DNA of 64,000 nt, taken from the NCBI GenBank assembly GCA_032719365.1, contig CM064871.1, positions 72,768,383 to 72,832,382 of the forward strand, read 5' to 3'. This document shows positions 22,092 through 33,776 of this stretch, one piece after another (position 1 is the first letter of the stretch; every line of letters begins with the position of its first letter). The stretch is from Prinsepia uniflora (lineage: Eukaryota; Streptophyta; Magnoliopsida; Rosales; Rosaceae). The notes under the pieces were generated by a model, which was given only the letters and a program-made list of their open reading frames with translations, was not told where the DNA came from and did not search any database. The translations under genes and the position numbers were made by a program.

Positions 22092-24809
22092 TGTAACGAC
22101 CCGTCCCAAATTTCTAGATTAGATTAGTGACTAATCACGATTAGTGAGGCTAATCCGTGATTAGTTAGGCGAAATCGGACGAACGATGCGAAATGACCGT
22201 CTTGCCCTTGGGCGTGGGTAAAATGTTGACTTTTCACTCGGGCGATCAAATGGACTTTGACTGATGACCATGACGTAGTTCGTGATGTCACGAGTTCATA
22301 GACAGGTGGCACGTTCAATTACGACGTTCAAGGAGGAAGTTATGACGTTCGGAAGTTTAGGGGCATTTTGGTAATTTTGGTTAAAAAGGGTCAAAATGTT
22401 GACTTTTTGACCGAGAGGTCCGATGGCCGAGGGCCAAGGACTATTACGTAGATCGGGACGATACGAATCCATAGACAGGCGGTACGTCGAATTCGGACGT
22501 TCGAGGGCGAAGTTACGGTTCAAGGAAGTTTAAGGTTACTATTGCACGAATTACGAAACGAGTTAACTTTTGGACTCTAGTGGGGCCCAGATATTTAATC
22601 CCCTGCCCTATGGATGAGTGACAAGTGTCACCCATCCACTAGGCCATCCTTTTTCCTTCATGCACCGTGCATTTCCTTTTCTTCATTTCAAACACACCCA
22701 AAACCACCCGATCTCACACACACCCACCATTATCCCTTCCGTTCAACCCAAAACCCATCCAACCTTCACTCAAGGGACCAGGACTGAGACCAGGGATGGA
22801 AGATAGGACAAGAGGAGGTGGTTGCCGGCCAGAACCGCCGTCCACGGCGGCTGGAAGGAGGAAGAACCCGTGAGGTTCACGGTAAGCCTGCTTTGACCCA
22901 TTTTCCATTTTTGATGTTTTGGGTCTGTTTTAATGGTTTTAATGAGTCCATTAGGTTGCTATGGACATGTTAGGAAGGTTTTAGGAAGCTTAGAATCGCT
23001 GTACAACCATGGGTGCTGTTTTGGAAGTTTGAACTGTTTGGTTCAAAGATTAAACCATTGGTTTAAAGATTAAACCATTGGTTTATGCGGTTTTTAGGTA
23101 GTTTTAGGGATTGGAATGGATGGAAAACATCAAAATAGGAAGAAAGGAACCAAAAAGGAAGAAGTAGGATGAAAAATGGGATGTCTAGAACTGTGAACCG
23201 GTCACGCTGGTCCAGTTGGACCGGCCAAACCAGGTGAACCGGCCATCTGAACCAGCTGGAGCTAGGAGACGATGAACAGTGTTTCCGGCCTTCTTGGGGC
23301 ACGTGGACCATAATTTTCGGAATTGTTCAACATATGAAATCTTCTATTCGATGTAGCGAAGATTTTGGGACTGGTCTCGTGTCAATCGGACATCGTTTCG
23401 ATAGCTTTCGGGGTGTCGGAAGGTTTAGGATCGGTTTAAAAATAGCTAAAAAATCGAGAAAATTACGGGGCTTTGATGGGAGGTTAATTAAGTACTTAGT
23501 AACCTTCTATTAAAATTTGGACAGGTTTGGGAGTCCCGGTGACAGTACTCGGCTCGGGAGAGCCTATGGCACGCAAATTAAGGCGGCAGCTCGGACGGTC
23601 TATGAGTAGACTTTAATTTCTAAACTGTGATGCATGCATAAATGTTTTATATGGATTATGATTGTGATTATATGATATTGATTTGGGAATTTGTAAATTA
23701 TATGGTTTCACGTATTTCGAGGCGATTTACGTGCTTGCACGTAAATCGAGGTTTTCCGATTTTACTCTGATTTTCCATACTTATGGTTTGGGATATGATT
23801 TCATGAAATGGTTTTGAATTCAAAAAGGTAAACTCGGGTTCGAAACCCATTTGATTTACGGAATCGGGCAGGAGGCCCAATTGGTTTACGATTCGGACCG
23901 GGGGTCCAGTTTGTATGTGGATTCGGGCCTAGGGCCCAGTTATGTATTACAAATGGTTTTTACGGGTCATGACGGTTTATGGGAACCGGCATGAACCCTT
24001 GAAATGGATTTACGGGTCACGACGGTTTATGGGAACCGGCACGAACCCATGAACGGTTTTATGGTTCATGACGGCTTATGGGGGACGGGTATGAATCCTT
24101 GAAGGTTTAAAGAATGATTTCAAACAGTTTTTCATATGCCATCCTTTATATATGATTGTCTCCTCCGGGGAGGGTCGTTGGCCTGGGTGGACCCCGGAGT
24201 AGTCACGGAGCACTGACTGAGTGGAGTTACCCCCCAGTTGGGTTCCTTACTCTCAGGATGGGTATGGTTCGTTACCTCCAGGGAGGGTCATTGATCTACG
24301 GACATTGACCTGGGTGGACCCTGGAGAGACTTGGGTTTGAGACCCCGGTTAGCACACGTGTAGCTATATTTTACCGTGACAGATTCTTGGATATGAGATA
24401 TAATGGATAAACATGATTTCAATTGGTTTGGGAAATTATGTTTTATAATGATAAATGGATTTGGGGCTGAGACCCTAATTATGGTTGTTTAAACATATGT
24501 GTTTGAATAAATGGTTTTACTATGCATGCATGCTTTTTAGTGAATGGTATAAAGGTCTTTTATAAATGTGTTTTACGAAACTTATTCCTTTTTGTCCACT
24601 TACAGTCTTTCTGTTTTTAATACCCTTCAGGTTGGATACGATGTGGACTGTAGGAGAGACCGAGATATCAAATGTCTCCTCCGGATCCTGGCGTACTCTG
24701 ATAGCCCGGGAGGGCAAAGGTCGGAAATATCCCTTGTCTGACACTTCGTGTCAGACGGGAGCAGGGTCATCCCGCACTAATCCCGGCGGGATTGGGATGG
24801 GTCCTGTCA
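22092..24809 (+). repeat. 3' LTR of the non-autonomous element
   Basis: 2718 bp, TGTAACGACCCG to GGGTCCTGTCA. It carries a 20-bp duplication near 23050-23090 (AAGATTAAACCATTGGTTT twice) not present in the 5' LTR. It has the GTAAGC site at 22882, the CCACTTACAG branch-like block at about 24596 and TACCCTTCAG at 24630, and the dyad array from 23836. Confidence 0.92.
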
Positions 24810-27800
24810 CTCTGCCTCGACGCTAGCCCCCGAACTTGTACCACGACCTGGAGGGTAATTAAAACAACAAAGTGTGAGTGGACCGAAACAAAATTTTACA
24901 GAAAACAGTTTAACGAAATCGAGGTTCGCCCTCCAGTTTTATAACACGCATGCATAACCAGATAATCGAAAACTGCATACTAAACATTTGAAATCCATTT
25001 TTCCGAAACACATGGAAAACGATACAGAAAACCGTCATAACTCATGTAAAATAATATAATATTAACCAAAATCCAGAAATCGTCATTTTCGAGTTTCCAA
25101 TCAACCAAACCAAGTAAAACTGATTAAGTAAGCACAATCAAGCCGTTGGATCCATCCGAGTCTTTAAACTCAAATCAGGCCTTCCCGGGATATCAACGAG
25201 TGTTTAAACTCAAAACATAATCAATATGCCTCAGGCGTATCACAATAACCGAGTCTTTAAACTCACGAGTCTTTAAACTCAATCCGGATTTTTAAACCTA
25301 ATTTTCGGGCCCGCCCCCGTCGTCAATTAACCGGGTCTTTAAACCCAAAACTAAATCCAACAATCATACCGGGTCTTTACACCCAAAATTATTTTATAAA
25401 GCACAATAAACCAGGATCCTTCGTGATCCGTTTACCAGAAATCATTCTGTAATCACAAATCGTCATAATAGGACTTACGTCTGGATTTCACATGCAATTT
25501 TCGAAATTACTTCACAAATATAGCCAAATAATCATTAAAACGTAACATGCAGAATCATATCCAAATACTTCATCAAAACATCATTCATGCATAGGAGAAA
25601 ACCGTAACCTCGAAATACGTAAAGTACGATAATCACCTCGAAAAATGTGAAATTACGTAAAACCGAAATATCATAGCATCATCATAAAATCATAAATGAA
25701 AACATAAGATAGATGAGTAAAATTAGTCATGCATGCTCGGTTTAGAAATCAAAAGTCCACTCACGGTTTTCGGACGCGTCAATCGCGCCCCGTGCGCTCC
25801 TCGGTAGCTTCGGAAATGTCCGGGCCTGTAAAAACGTACAAGGAGGGTTACAAACATCCCCAAATAACTCGTATGATTTTTTCTAATTTTTCCGAATTTT
25901 TCGACGTAATTAAACTTAAGGACCTAAACTTCCGAACCCTCGAAACTATCCCGAACGACACCCGATCAACTTGAACTTTAAATAAAAAATGTACAAAACA
26001 TTAAAAGGAGTAGATCTCCTGTTGACTGTGATCGGAGAGGAAGCTTCACGCACCGTCACGCGCCGCCCAAAGTGGCTGCGCGTGTAGGCCACACGCTGCT
26101 ACAGTGACACGCTACAGTGTCACCATCTTCACCCGACTGCCCTACAATCCGAATCCTCCACCCGCGTCTTGACCCGGCCAAATAGCCTTCAATTCACACT
26201 CGATTCCTTCCGTTTTAAATCGTAACATCTTCTCTATTCATTTAATTTAAGGTCTGTGTCATTGATTAATCTCGACATGAACTAAATCGACCAATCCAAC
26301 CAAGAACAGTCGAAGGGGTCGACGTCTGCAACTCACCCAACTTAGCCCCAATTCCAAATTAACTCAGACAGGAGCTTAAGGGGACCTAGACGAACACTCT
26401 AACACAACCAATTGAACAAGAGCTCATCTGGAAGTAGTCGTCCACAACACTGGATTTTCTCTGAAACTGGAACTAAGGTTCCTGGGCAAACCGTGATCAA
26501 ACTTCTTCGATTCTTGCACGGTTGTGTTTGAAATGGCCTCAGAAGACTAATCCCACTCACGGTTTAGCTCAACTCACCTCAAAACTCAACCTTTGAATTT
26601 CCCCCCAAATTTCCAGAAACTCAGCTCTCTGGTTTTCTCTCCGACTCTCAGCTCTCAACTGATTCCAAATGACCCCTCTCACTTCCCCTAACTCAGTTAA
26701 TCGATCAAATGGAAAACAACCCGTGGGAAACCGTCTGATTCCTCTCTGGAAATTGTTTCCCGCAACACAGAAACCATAGCCAATTTTTAAACCCAGCCCG
26801 TGCTCTGTGTGGTTTCAGTCCACCAGCCTTGTTTCCCACTTCCTCTAATGGCTTAAACAATTCACTCTGGCCTCCCACAAGCAGGAATAAACAATGAAAT
26901 CGTGCAGGGCAGTCACGGCATGGTCGTGCACACTCTGTTCCACGGTGGTGAATAGTAATCGCCGTGCACAATGACCAAAATGCCCTCAGTTGGCAAATTA
27001 CCAAAATGCCCCTCATCATCCGTGACCCGTAACTTGGTCATCCGATGTCCGTTTGATGCGTGCCGCCTGTCGTTGTACTCGGGGCATCGAGACGAACCTA
27101 ACGGTCCTCCAGTCGAGTGGAAATCAATTTTCAAACAAAAAGTCAACATTTTTCCCTTAATCGTCCAAATTACAAAAATGCCCCTGAACTTCCGAATGTC
27201 ATAGCTTTTTCCCTAGACGTCAGAATCGGACGTGCCACCTGTCTATGGACTCGTGACGTTCCGAACTACGTCACGGTCATCGGTCATCGTCCGTTCGACC
27301 CACCAAACAAAAAGTCAACAGATTGACCATACCAATCACAGGGGTAAAAACTTCATTTTATTCATTACTTTACAAAATTACATTTTCCGACTTTCCGGGG
27401 CGTTACAATACACACACATAATCAAACACACATATACCCTTTGATTTCCATCTTCATTTATAGGAGGGTTTGGATGAAACCAAGGTTGGTTTAGATTCTA
27501 GGGACTCCCACGAACTCGTAAAGCTGAGATTTGAAGGTGGAACATGTTGGAGGTGGATGATAGGAGGGGAGGAAGGTTGGTAAAATCTTTGAAGCCTCAT
27601 AACTTGGAATCCGTGTAATATTTATGAATTATGGTTGTAGATTTGGAATCCTTGGGTTAAGTAGATAAATTTTGATATAAAGTTTGTAGGATTTAATTGA
27701 GAAATGACAGGACCCACCCTCCATCCCACAGGATTAAGGGCTATGTCCTGCTCCCGTTTAACTTACGCATGACACGAAGGCTAAACTGACGTCCATCCCC

Positions 27801-30658
27801 CGTGTGACACGTAAGTCGGACAAGGGATTTTCAAATGCACCGCTCAAAACGTCCGGACATTTCCAAAGCACGCAGACTCCACTGTGGATCGTGAGTGTGA
27901 TGTCCCCGTCTCTCTCGATCAATAGCCCACACCGCAACAACCTGGAGGGTATCGAAAACATGAAAAGACTGTGAGTGGACAAAAATAAATAATAATTTTC
28001 AAAAAAACAATTATCAGAAAACACAATTTATACCCTCAACGCAAAAGCCAATGCATGCATATAACATTCGTATCATGAAACCATTTCTTATCCAAAACCA
28101 TCAATGAAAACCGGAAACATTTCTTTCTTCACATCCGCAATTCAAATCCAGGGCCTTAGCCCAAAACCACAAATCAATCTCGAAGTACGAGAACTCAATC
28201 CCAAAACTCATCAAATCCAATTTATCCGGGGCACTGCCCAAAACATTTGAAAACCAGTGAAAAATATCAATCATGCGAGTTTGCTGGATTTCAAGTGCGC
28301 CCGAGTCTTTAAACTCAAAACCATACGCAATAATCAGGCCTTCCCGGGATATCAACGAGTCTTTAAACTCAAAATACAATCAACAGGCCTCCGGGGGTAT
28401 CATAACCGAGTCTTTAAACTCAAATCATATACCGAGTCTTTAAACTCAAAACATATCAATCCAGGGCCCTCCCCCCGTCAATCAACCGAGTCTTTAAACT
28501 CAAAATTAGATCCAGCGGTTTTTTCTTTTTCTTTTTCCGGGTCTTTAAACCCAAAACCATTTTTCAATCAACAATGAAAACCATAGAAAATTCTTATCCG
28601 AATTCGCAACAATGATTCCATAAGTCGGCATCTGGAACCATCACCCCGAACTCAAATCCAGATTTCTTTTCCAAGTTTCAAACCCATCGTTTCCGAAATC
28701 CAGTTCCAAAACTGAAATCTCATTTCCGAAATCACATGAACAGGGCTCCAAGCCTGAAATTACTTTTCCGAAATCCATCGTAAATCATTGAAGTCAAATC
28801 ATATTTCAAATCCCGAAGTCAAATCATCAAAGCCAAGATCAAATCACAATATAAAGCGAAACCTCGTAAAACGTGCAATTACGTCATAATCTCGAAATCC
28901 GTGCAAAACCGTAAATCATCAAGATCATAAATCAGATCATAGAATTACGTATAGAAAACATATAAAAACATATATGCATGCATCATAAGTTTGAAAGCAA
29001 AGTCCACTCACAGACCATTACGTCGTTGCCTCGATACGCGTGCACTTATGCCGTTCCTAGCCAATCCACTATCACCGGCTTTCCGGAACTTGTCCAAATT
29101 CCATAATAAGATTACTAACTACTTCATAAAGCTCATACTAAAGCCCCGTAATTTTTTCGAATTTTTAACTATTTTTAACCGAGCCCTAAAACCTTCGGAC
29201 ATCCCAAAATATATCGAGACGATGTCCGATCGACTTGAAACCAGTGTCAAAATGTTCGTTACATCGAATACTTTAAAAGTCGTGTTGGAAACGTCCTCAA
29301 ACTACATGGCACACACCCACACGCACCGCCCAAAGGGGCTGCTCGTGGGCCTCACGCGCTGCTACAATGTCGTCTCCTTCCTTGAGACAGACCCAATCCA
29401 GACCGGTTCAGACCAGCCGATTCAACTGGACCGGCGTACCAGGTTTCTGTCCATTTTCTGGTTAATTTTTTGTCCTTTTGATTCCATTAAGTTCGTCCAA
29501 GCATATACAATCGTTTTAACTAATTAAATCGTGGAAGTAGGACATGTTTTTACCTGCCTAAGTCGAATAAGAAAACCCGAAATGCCTCCTCTGTGTCCTC
29601 GTCATTCCGGCCACCTCAAGCCGTGATTTCAAGTCCACACCTTCTCTTTTGACCTCCAGAACCTCGTCCAAGCAATCACTTGGGTTAACAATCACAAAAA
29701 CACACTTTGCCATTTTTGAAATCAAAAGAGACTTTGACGGGTTCTTCACTTACCGTCCCTATTAAGCCTTGAATTCAAGCCCAAGGTGCTTGTCTCATCA
29801 CCCTTTCCATTTTTTATTTACAGACTTTAGGCTGTTGATGAGGATTTGAGGAGATTGGATTCCAGGCCACACGTCCCTCTCTGTTTCTCATGGTTCGAAA
29901 GAAAACCAACCACCGTCCACGACGGTTCTTACGAGTGCTCCACCACGTTCTCATCCTTCTCTCATCATCTTTTACCAACACTTAGGGAAATCAAATGGAC
30001 ATAGGTTTCACGATCTCGCACTCACTGCACTCTGTTTCACTTTGTTCTCCCAGCCCATGCAACAAATATCATCGTCCTTCTTTTTTTAATTTTGGACAAA
30101 GGCGGCTTAGAAGGTTCCACAAGCCTTTAGAGCTCAGCCAAGTGTCCACATCTGATGAGCCAACTAGCCCAAGATAGCCAAGTGTCACCAGGCCCAAATC
30201 CCAACGCAGTAGATGACCAAAATGCCCTTTTTATGGCAAAATTACCATTTTACCCTGGACTTCCTTTGGCTAAAACTCGAGCCATCCATAATCCGATATT
30301 AAGGTGCCACCTGTCGTTGTACTCAGGGGATTGGGACCTTCCTAACGGTCCTCGAAATGCGTGAAAAGTCCATGTCGTATGAAAAGTCAACGAATTGCCC
30401 CTTTTAAACATATTTACCAAATTACCCTTGAACTTCTGAACATCATAACTTTTTGCTCGAATATCGGAATCGGACGTGCCACCTGTCTATGAACTTGTGA
30501 TGTCCCGAACTACATCACGGTTATTGATCAAAGTCCATTTGACCTCCGGAACGAAAAGTCAACATTTTTGCCCATTCTAAGGGCAAAATCGTCATTTTGC
30601 ACCGTCTGTCCGAAATCACCCAGCTAATCACCGATTCACTTCATTAATTTGTCCTTAA

Positions 30659-33599
30659 TGACACGACCCATCCCAATCCCCCCGGGATTACCATGGAATG
30701 TGACGTGCTCCCGTCTGACAAAAGGCGTCAGACAAGGGATAACCGATTGCCATTGCCCAAACGGGCTTCCAGAGTGCGTAAGGATCGATGGAGGAGGTGT
30801 GCGATGCTCAATTCTCTACTGCAGTCGTATCCGGAATCAACCTGAAGGGCATTAAAAACAAAAGCTGTGAGTGGACGAAAATAAACAAGTCTGTTAAAAA
30901 CATTTATAAGACATTTATGCCCCTCAGTAAAATCATATGCATGCGCCAAAAACCGATGATCACACATTTATTTAGAAATAACCATTAGGGCCTTAGCCCG
31001 GAAACCAAAGCATAGTTTCAATTTCCAGAAGTCAATCCAAAAGTTATTTCATAAATCCAGTAATATGAACCATAAGGCATATAATATAAACCATAACCAT
31101 AATTTTAGCCACTGCACTATACACTCCAATCCGACATCCCTGATGTCTGACGTCCCTGACGTCAATAAGGTCACAATCACAAGGCTACGCGTGCCACTCG
31201 GGTCTCAATTTCCGAGTTCAATCCCCGAACCCCGTTCGGGTACAGCATCCCCGATGCTTAGCGTCATAGACGCTGGACGTACTAGACGTCCGTGACCTCT
31301 CCGGGGTACCTCATCCGGAGGAGACAATATAATATGGAAGGATTTATACAGTGCAGTACTAAATACATTTTATTGATATCCACATGCAAAACATATAGGT
31401 ATACATAGGTAAAATCCGAACCGATCGTTACGTTTCACCAAACGGGTCTCATGCCCAAATACCGCGAAAAGTGCCATAACCGAAATATCATCAAAACCAT
31501 TTATTGATTCCAGCATGTGAACATATATAAAATGTAAACCAGAAAACATTTATTCAATTCCATTTTAGGGTCCCCGACCTGCAATCGTATGTAGAAATCA
31601 ACTGGGCCCCTGGCCCGATTTCACAAGTTAACTGGGCCCCTGGCCCGATCCACATGTTAACTGGGCCCCTGGCCCGATTTCATAGTTCAACTGGGCCCCT
31701 GGCCCGATTTTACATTATTCAAGTTCGTAACCGTTTCATGAAATCATATCCAACCACATTTATGGAAATCGGTGCAAACCCAGAAAATCTCGGTTTACGT
31801 GCAAATACGTAATTCACCTCGAAATACGTGAAATCATTTTAAATTCACCGATATCCAAAGTAAATCATTTAATCATAATTATAACAATCATAAAACAGTT
31901 ATGCATGCATCGAATTTATGAAACCAATGTCCACTCACAGACCGTTTAACCGAGCGCCTCTATACGCGTGCCATAGGCCTTCCCGGGCCACACCACTATC
32001 ACCGGGACTCCCAATCCTGTTCAAATCACATTAGAGGATTACTAACCTCATCATTACCATCCTATTCAAGTCCCATAATTTTCCCGAATTTTTAAGTATT
32101 TTTAAACTGGATTTAAAACCTTCGGACATCCCGAACAATAACGAAACGATGTCCGATCGACACGAAACCAATTCCAAAATGTCCGTTACATTAAATAGGA
32201 CAGAAGTCATGTTGACCTCACCTCGAGATTCGTGCCCACGCGCCGTCACGCGCCGCCGTGAGTGGCTGCGCGTGAAAGCCACGCGCCTGCTACAGTGACT
32301 GCTACAGTCACCATCCTCGCCCGTTTCTCTGGTAAACGGGTTGAAAAACCCACGATAGGACCCGGTTCAATCACACCCAATTCAACATCAAATCAATCCG
32401 TTCTTTCAACTGATCCCTTGTAATCAATCACCATATAAGTTCTGTAAATCGAATTACACAAATCATGGTCTAAATCCTCACGACTCTCGATCAATCCTCG
32501 ACGGGTTTTCAATTCGAGTTTCACGATATCGTCCCTGGTTTCCAAATTAATTCATTCAGTAAGCATCGTGAGAGTGTAAGGGACATTTCTACAAGGTCAA
32601 TTTGAGAATTACTTACCTCAAACCCACTGAACACAAGCTCGACTTTGAGCTGCCATGGAAGCTCCGTTCATCCTCAATCCGCCATGGTTTCTCTTCGTTC
32701 TTGCAGCAAAGATGTTCGTTATGATCCCAGAAGTCGAATTGAATCATCAATTTCGATCCTCACGGCTCAAATCATCCATTTCGAATTTCCCTCCCAAAAA
32801 CCAAATTTTCGATTTCTCTGTCTCCCTCACCCGATCAATCCCCCGTGTAATCCCAGTTGAGTTAGTCTCTGAATTCTCTCCAATTTCTCACTCTCAGTTT
32901 CAGAATTGGAAGAGAAATGAAGGTAGGAAGAAAATGGCATTTGGTTGTACACGGCTAAGAAAGCATAAGAGGTTTAATGGAAATTAAACAATAATTTAGT
33001 TAATTAATTAATAAAACATAATCATAATGTTCCCCCAAAACATGGATCCTGGTCTTAAGCCCCAAATTAAGGGATGAGTGACACTTGTCACTCATCCAAG
33101 TGTGTTCAGTCACCGGGTACTGTTCATTATTATATTATTATTTTAATCAGAGCCTCCGTTCGTAAATTCGTTTCCTTGACCATAACTTCGTCGTCGAATC
33201 TCCGATTTCGGCATGCCGCCTGTCGTTGGATTCGTATTGACGAAAACTACGTAACGGTCCTTGGCCCTCGGCCATTGGACATCTCGGTCAAAAAGTCAAC
33301 ATTTCCCTTTATTTCGTCTAAATTACGAAAATGCCCTTGCACTTCCGTACATCATAACTTTCACCACGAACGTCGGAATCGAACGTGCCGCCTGTCTATG
33401 AACTCATGACGTCCCGAACTACGTCACGGTCATCGGTCAAAGTCCATTTGACCATTCGAAATAAAAGTCAACGTTTTGCCCACGCCCAGGGGCAAAACGG
33501 TCATTTTGCACAATTCGTCCGAAATCACCCAACTAATCCCAGATTAGTAAATCATAATTAAATATTATTAAATTCCGATATTCGGGACGGGTCGTTACA
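30659..33599 (-). mobile_element. Solo LTR nested in LTR
   Basis: 2941 bp, TGACACGACCCATCCC at the left and GACGGGTCGTTACA at the right, with an exact CTTAA duplication (30654-30658 and 33600-33604). It carries four copies of GGGCCCCTGGCCC at 31604, 31634, 31663 and 31693, again spaced 30, 29 and 30 bases. The GAGTGACA/TGTCACTC inverted repeat is at about 33073-33098. Confidence 0.92.
31604..31705 (-). repeat. Four 13-nt dyads at 30-bp spacing
   Basis: GGGCCCCTGGCCC (minus strand GGGCCAGGGGCCC) occurs at 31604, 31634, 31663 and 31693. Here all four stems are the same, unlike the array at 17952, yet the unit length and spacing are identical. A diverged fifth unit (AGGTCGGGGACCC on the minus strand) lies near 31568. 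Confidence 0.88.
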
Positions 33600-33776
33600 C
33601 TTAATCACTAATCTAATCCCGATTTCCAGGACGGGTCATTACAATTTAATTGAGAAATGAGGGAGATATGAAGGTTTGAAGGTTAGACCTTCGATGAAGG
33701 TTTTCCAACCGACCAAGGCGACCAGATGACGTCAAGATGACATCACCAGGTCACGTCAATATGACTTCAGCCGACA

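Larger units (their letters stand above)
15758..24809 (+). mobile_element. Non-autonomous LTR retrotransposon without coding capacity
   Basis: Two LTRs (15758-18925 and 22092-24809), a primer-binding site, a 3.2-kb internal region and a polypurine tract, bounded by an exact CTCTG duplication (15753-15757 and 24810-24814). No gag, protease, RT or integrase motif can be read in the internal region on either strand. It therefore depends on proteins made elsewhere, in the manner of large retrotransposon derivatives. It lies inside the LTR of the gag-pol element and is the youngest event in that nest. Confidence 0.92.
8181..27407 (-). mobile_element. Dead Ty3/gypsy element (chromovirus-like) with gag-pol remains
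   Basis: The element reads on the minus strand: 5' LTR 27407-15502 (interrupted), primer-binding site, gag, protease, reverse transcriptase, RNase H, integrase, GPY/F module and start of a chromodomain-like segment, 3' LTR 11019-8181. The order protease-RT-RNase H-integrase is that of Ty3/gypsy. The GPYE motif and following sequence suggest the Tekay/Del side of the chromoviruses. Flanks are ACACA and ATACA, a four-of-five target duplication. At least six in-frame stops and two frameshifts show it cannot make its proteins. Confidence 0.92.
15502..27407 (-). repeat. 5' LTR of the gag-pol element, split by 15758-24809
   Basis: Parts 15502-15757 and 24815-27407, with CTCTG duplicated at the break, total about 2.85 kb and align along their length with the 3' LTR at 8181-11019. 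The right end is GGGGCGTTACA, that is TGTAACGCCCC on the minus strand. Scattered single-base differences from the sister LTR, several in the dyad array, show appreciable age since insertion. Confidence 0.88.
27705..33643 (-). mobile_element. Solo LTR interrupted by another solo LTR
   Basis: Parts 27705-30658 and 33600-33643 form one LTR of about 3.0 kb: TGACAGGACCCACC at the left, GGACGGGTCATTACA at the right. It belongs to the gagtctttaaactc family; dyads lie at about 28300-28550. No primer site, polypurine tract or coding sequence is left. The flanks share 14 bases, ATTTAATTGAGAAA (27691-27704 and 33644-33657), longer than the usual 5-bp duplication. Confidence 0.85.

Noticed and set aside
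28991..29527. 178-residue plus-strand frame
   Set aside because: It is antisense to the LTR at 27705-33643 and has no counterpart in the sister LTRs.
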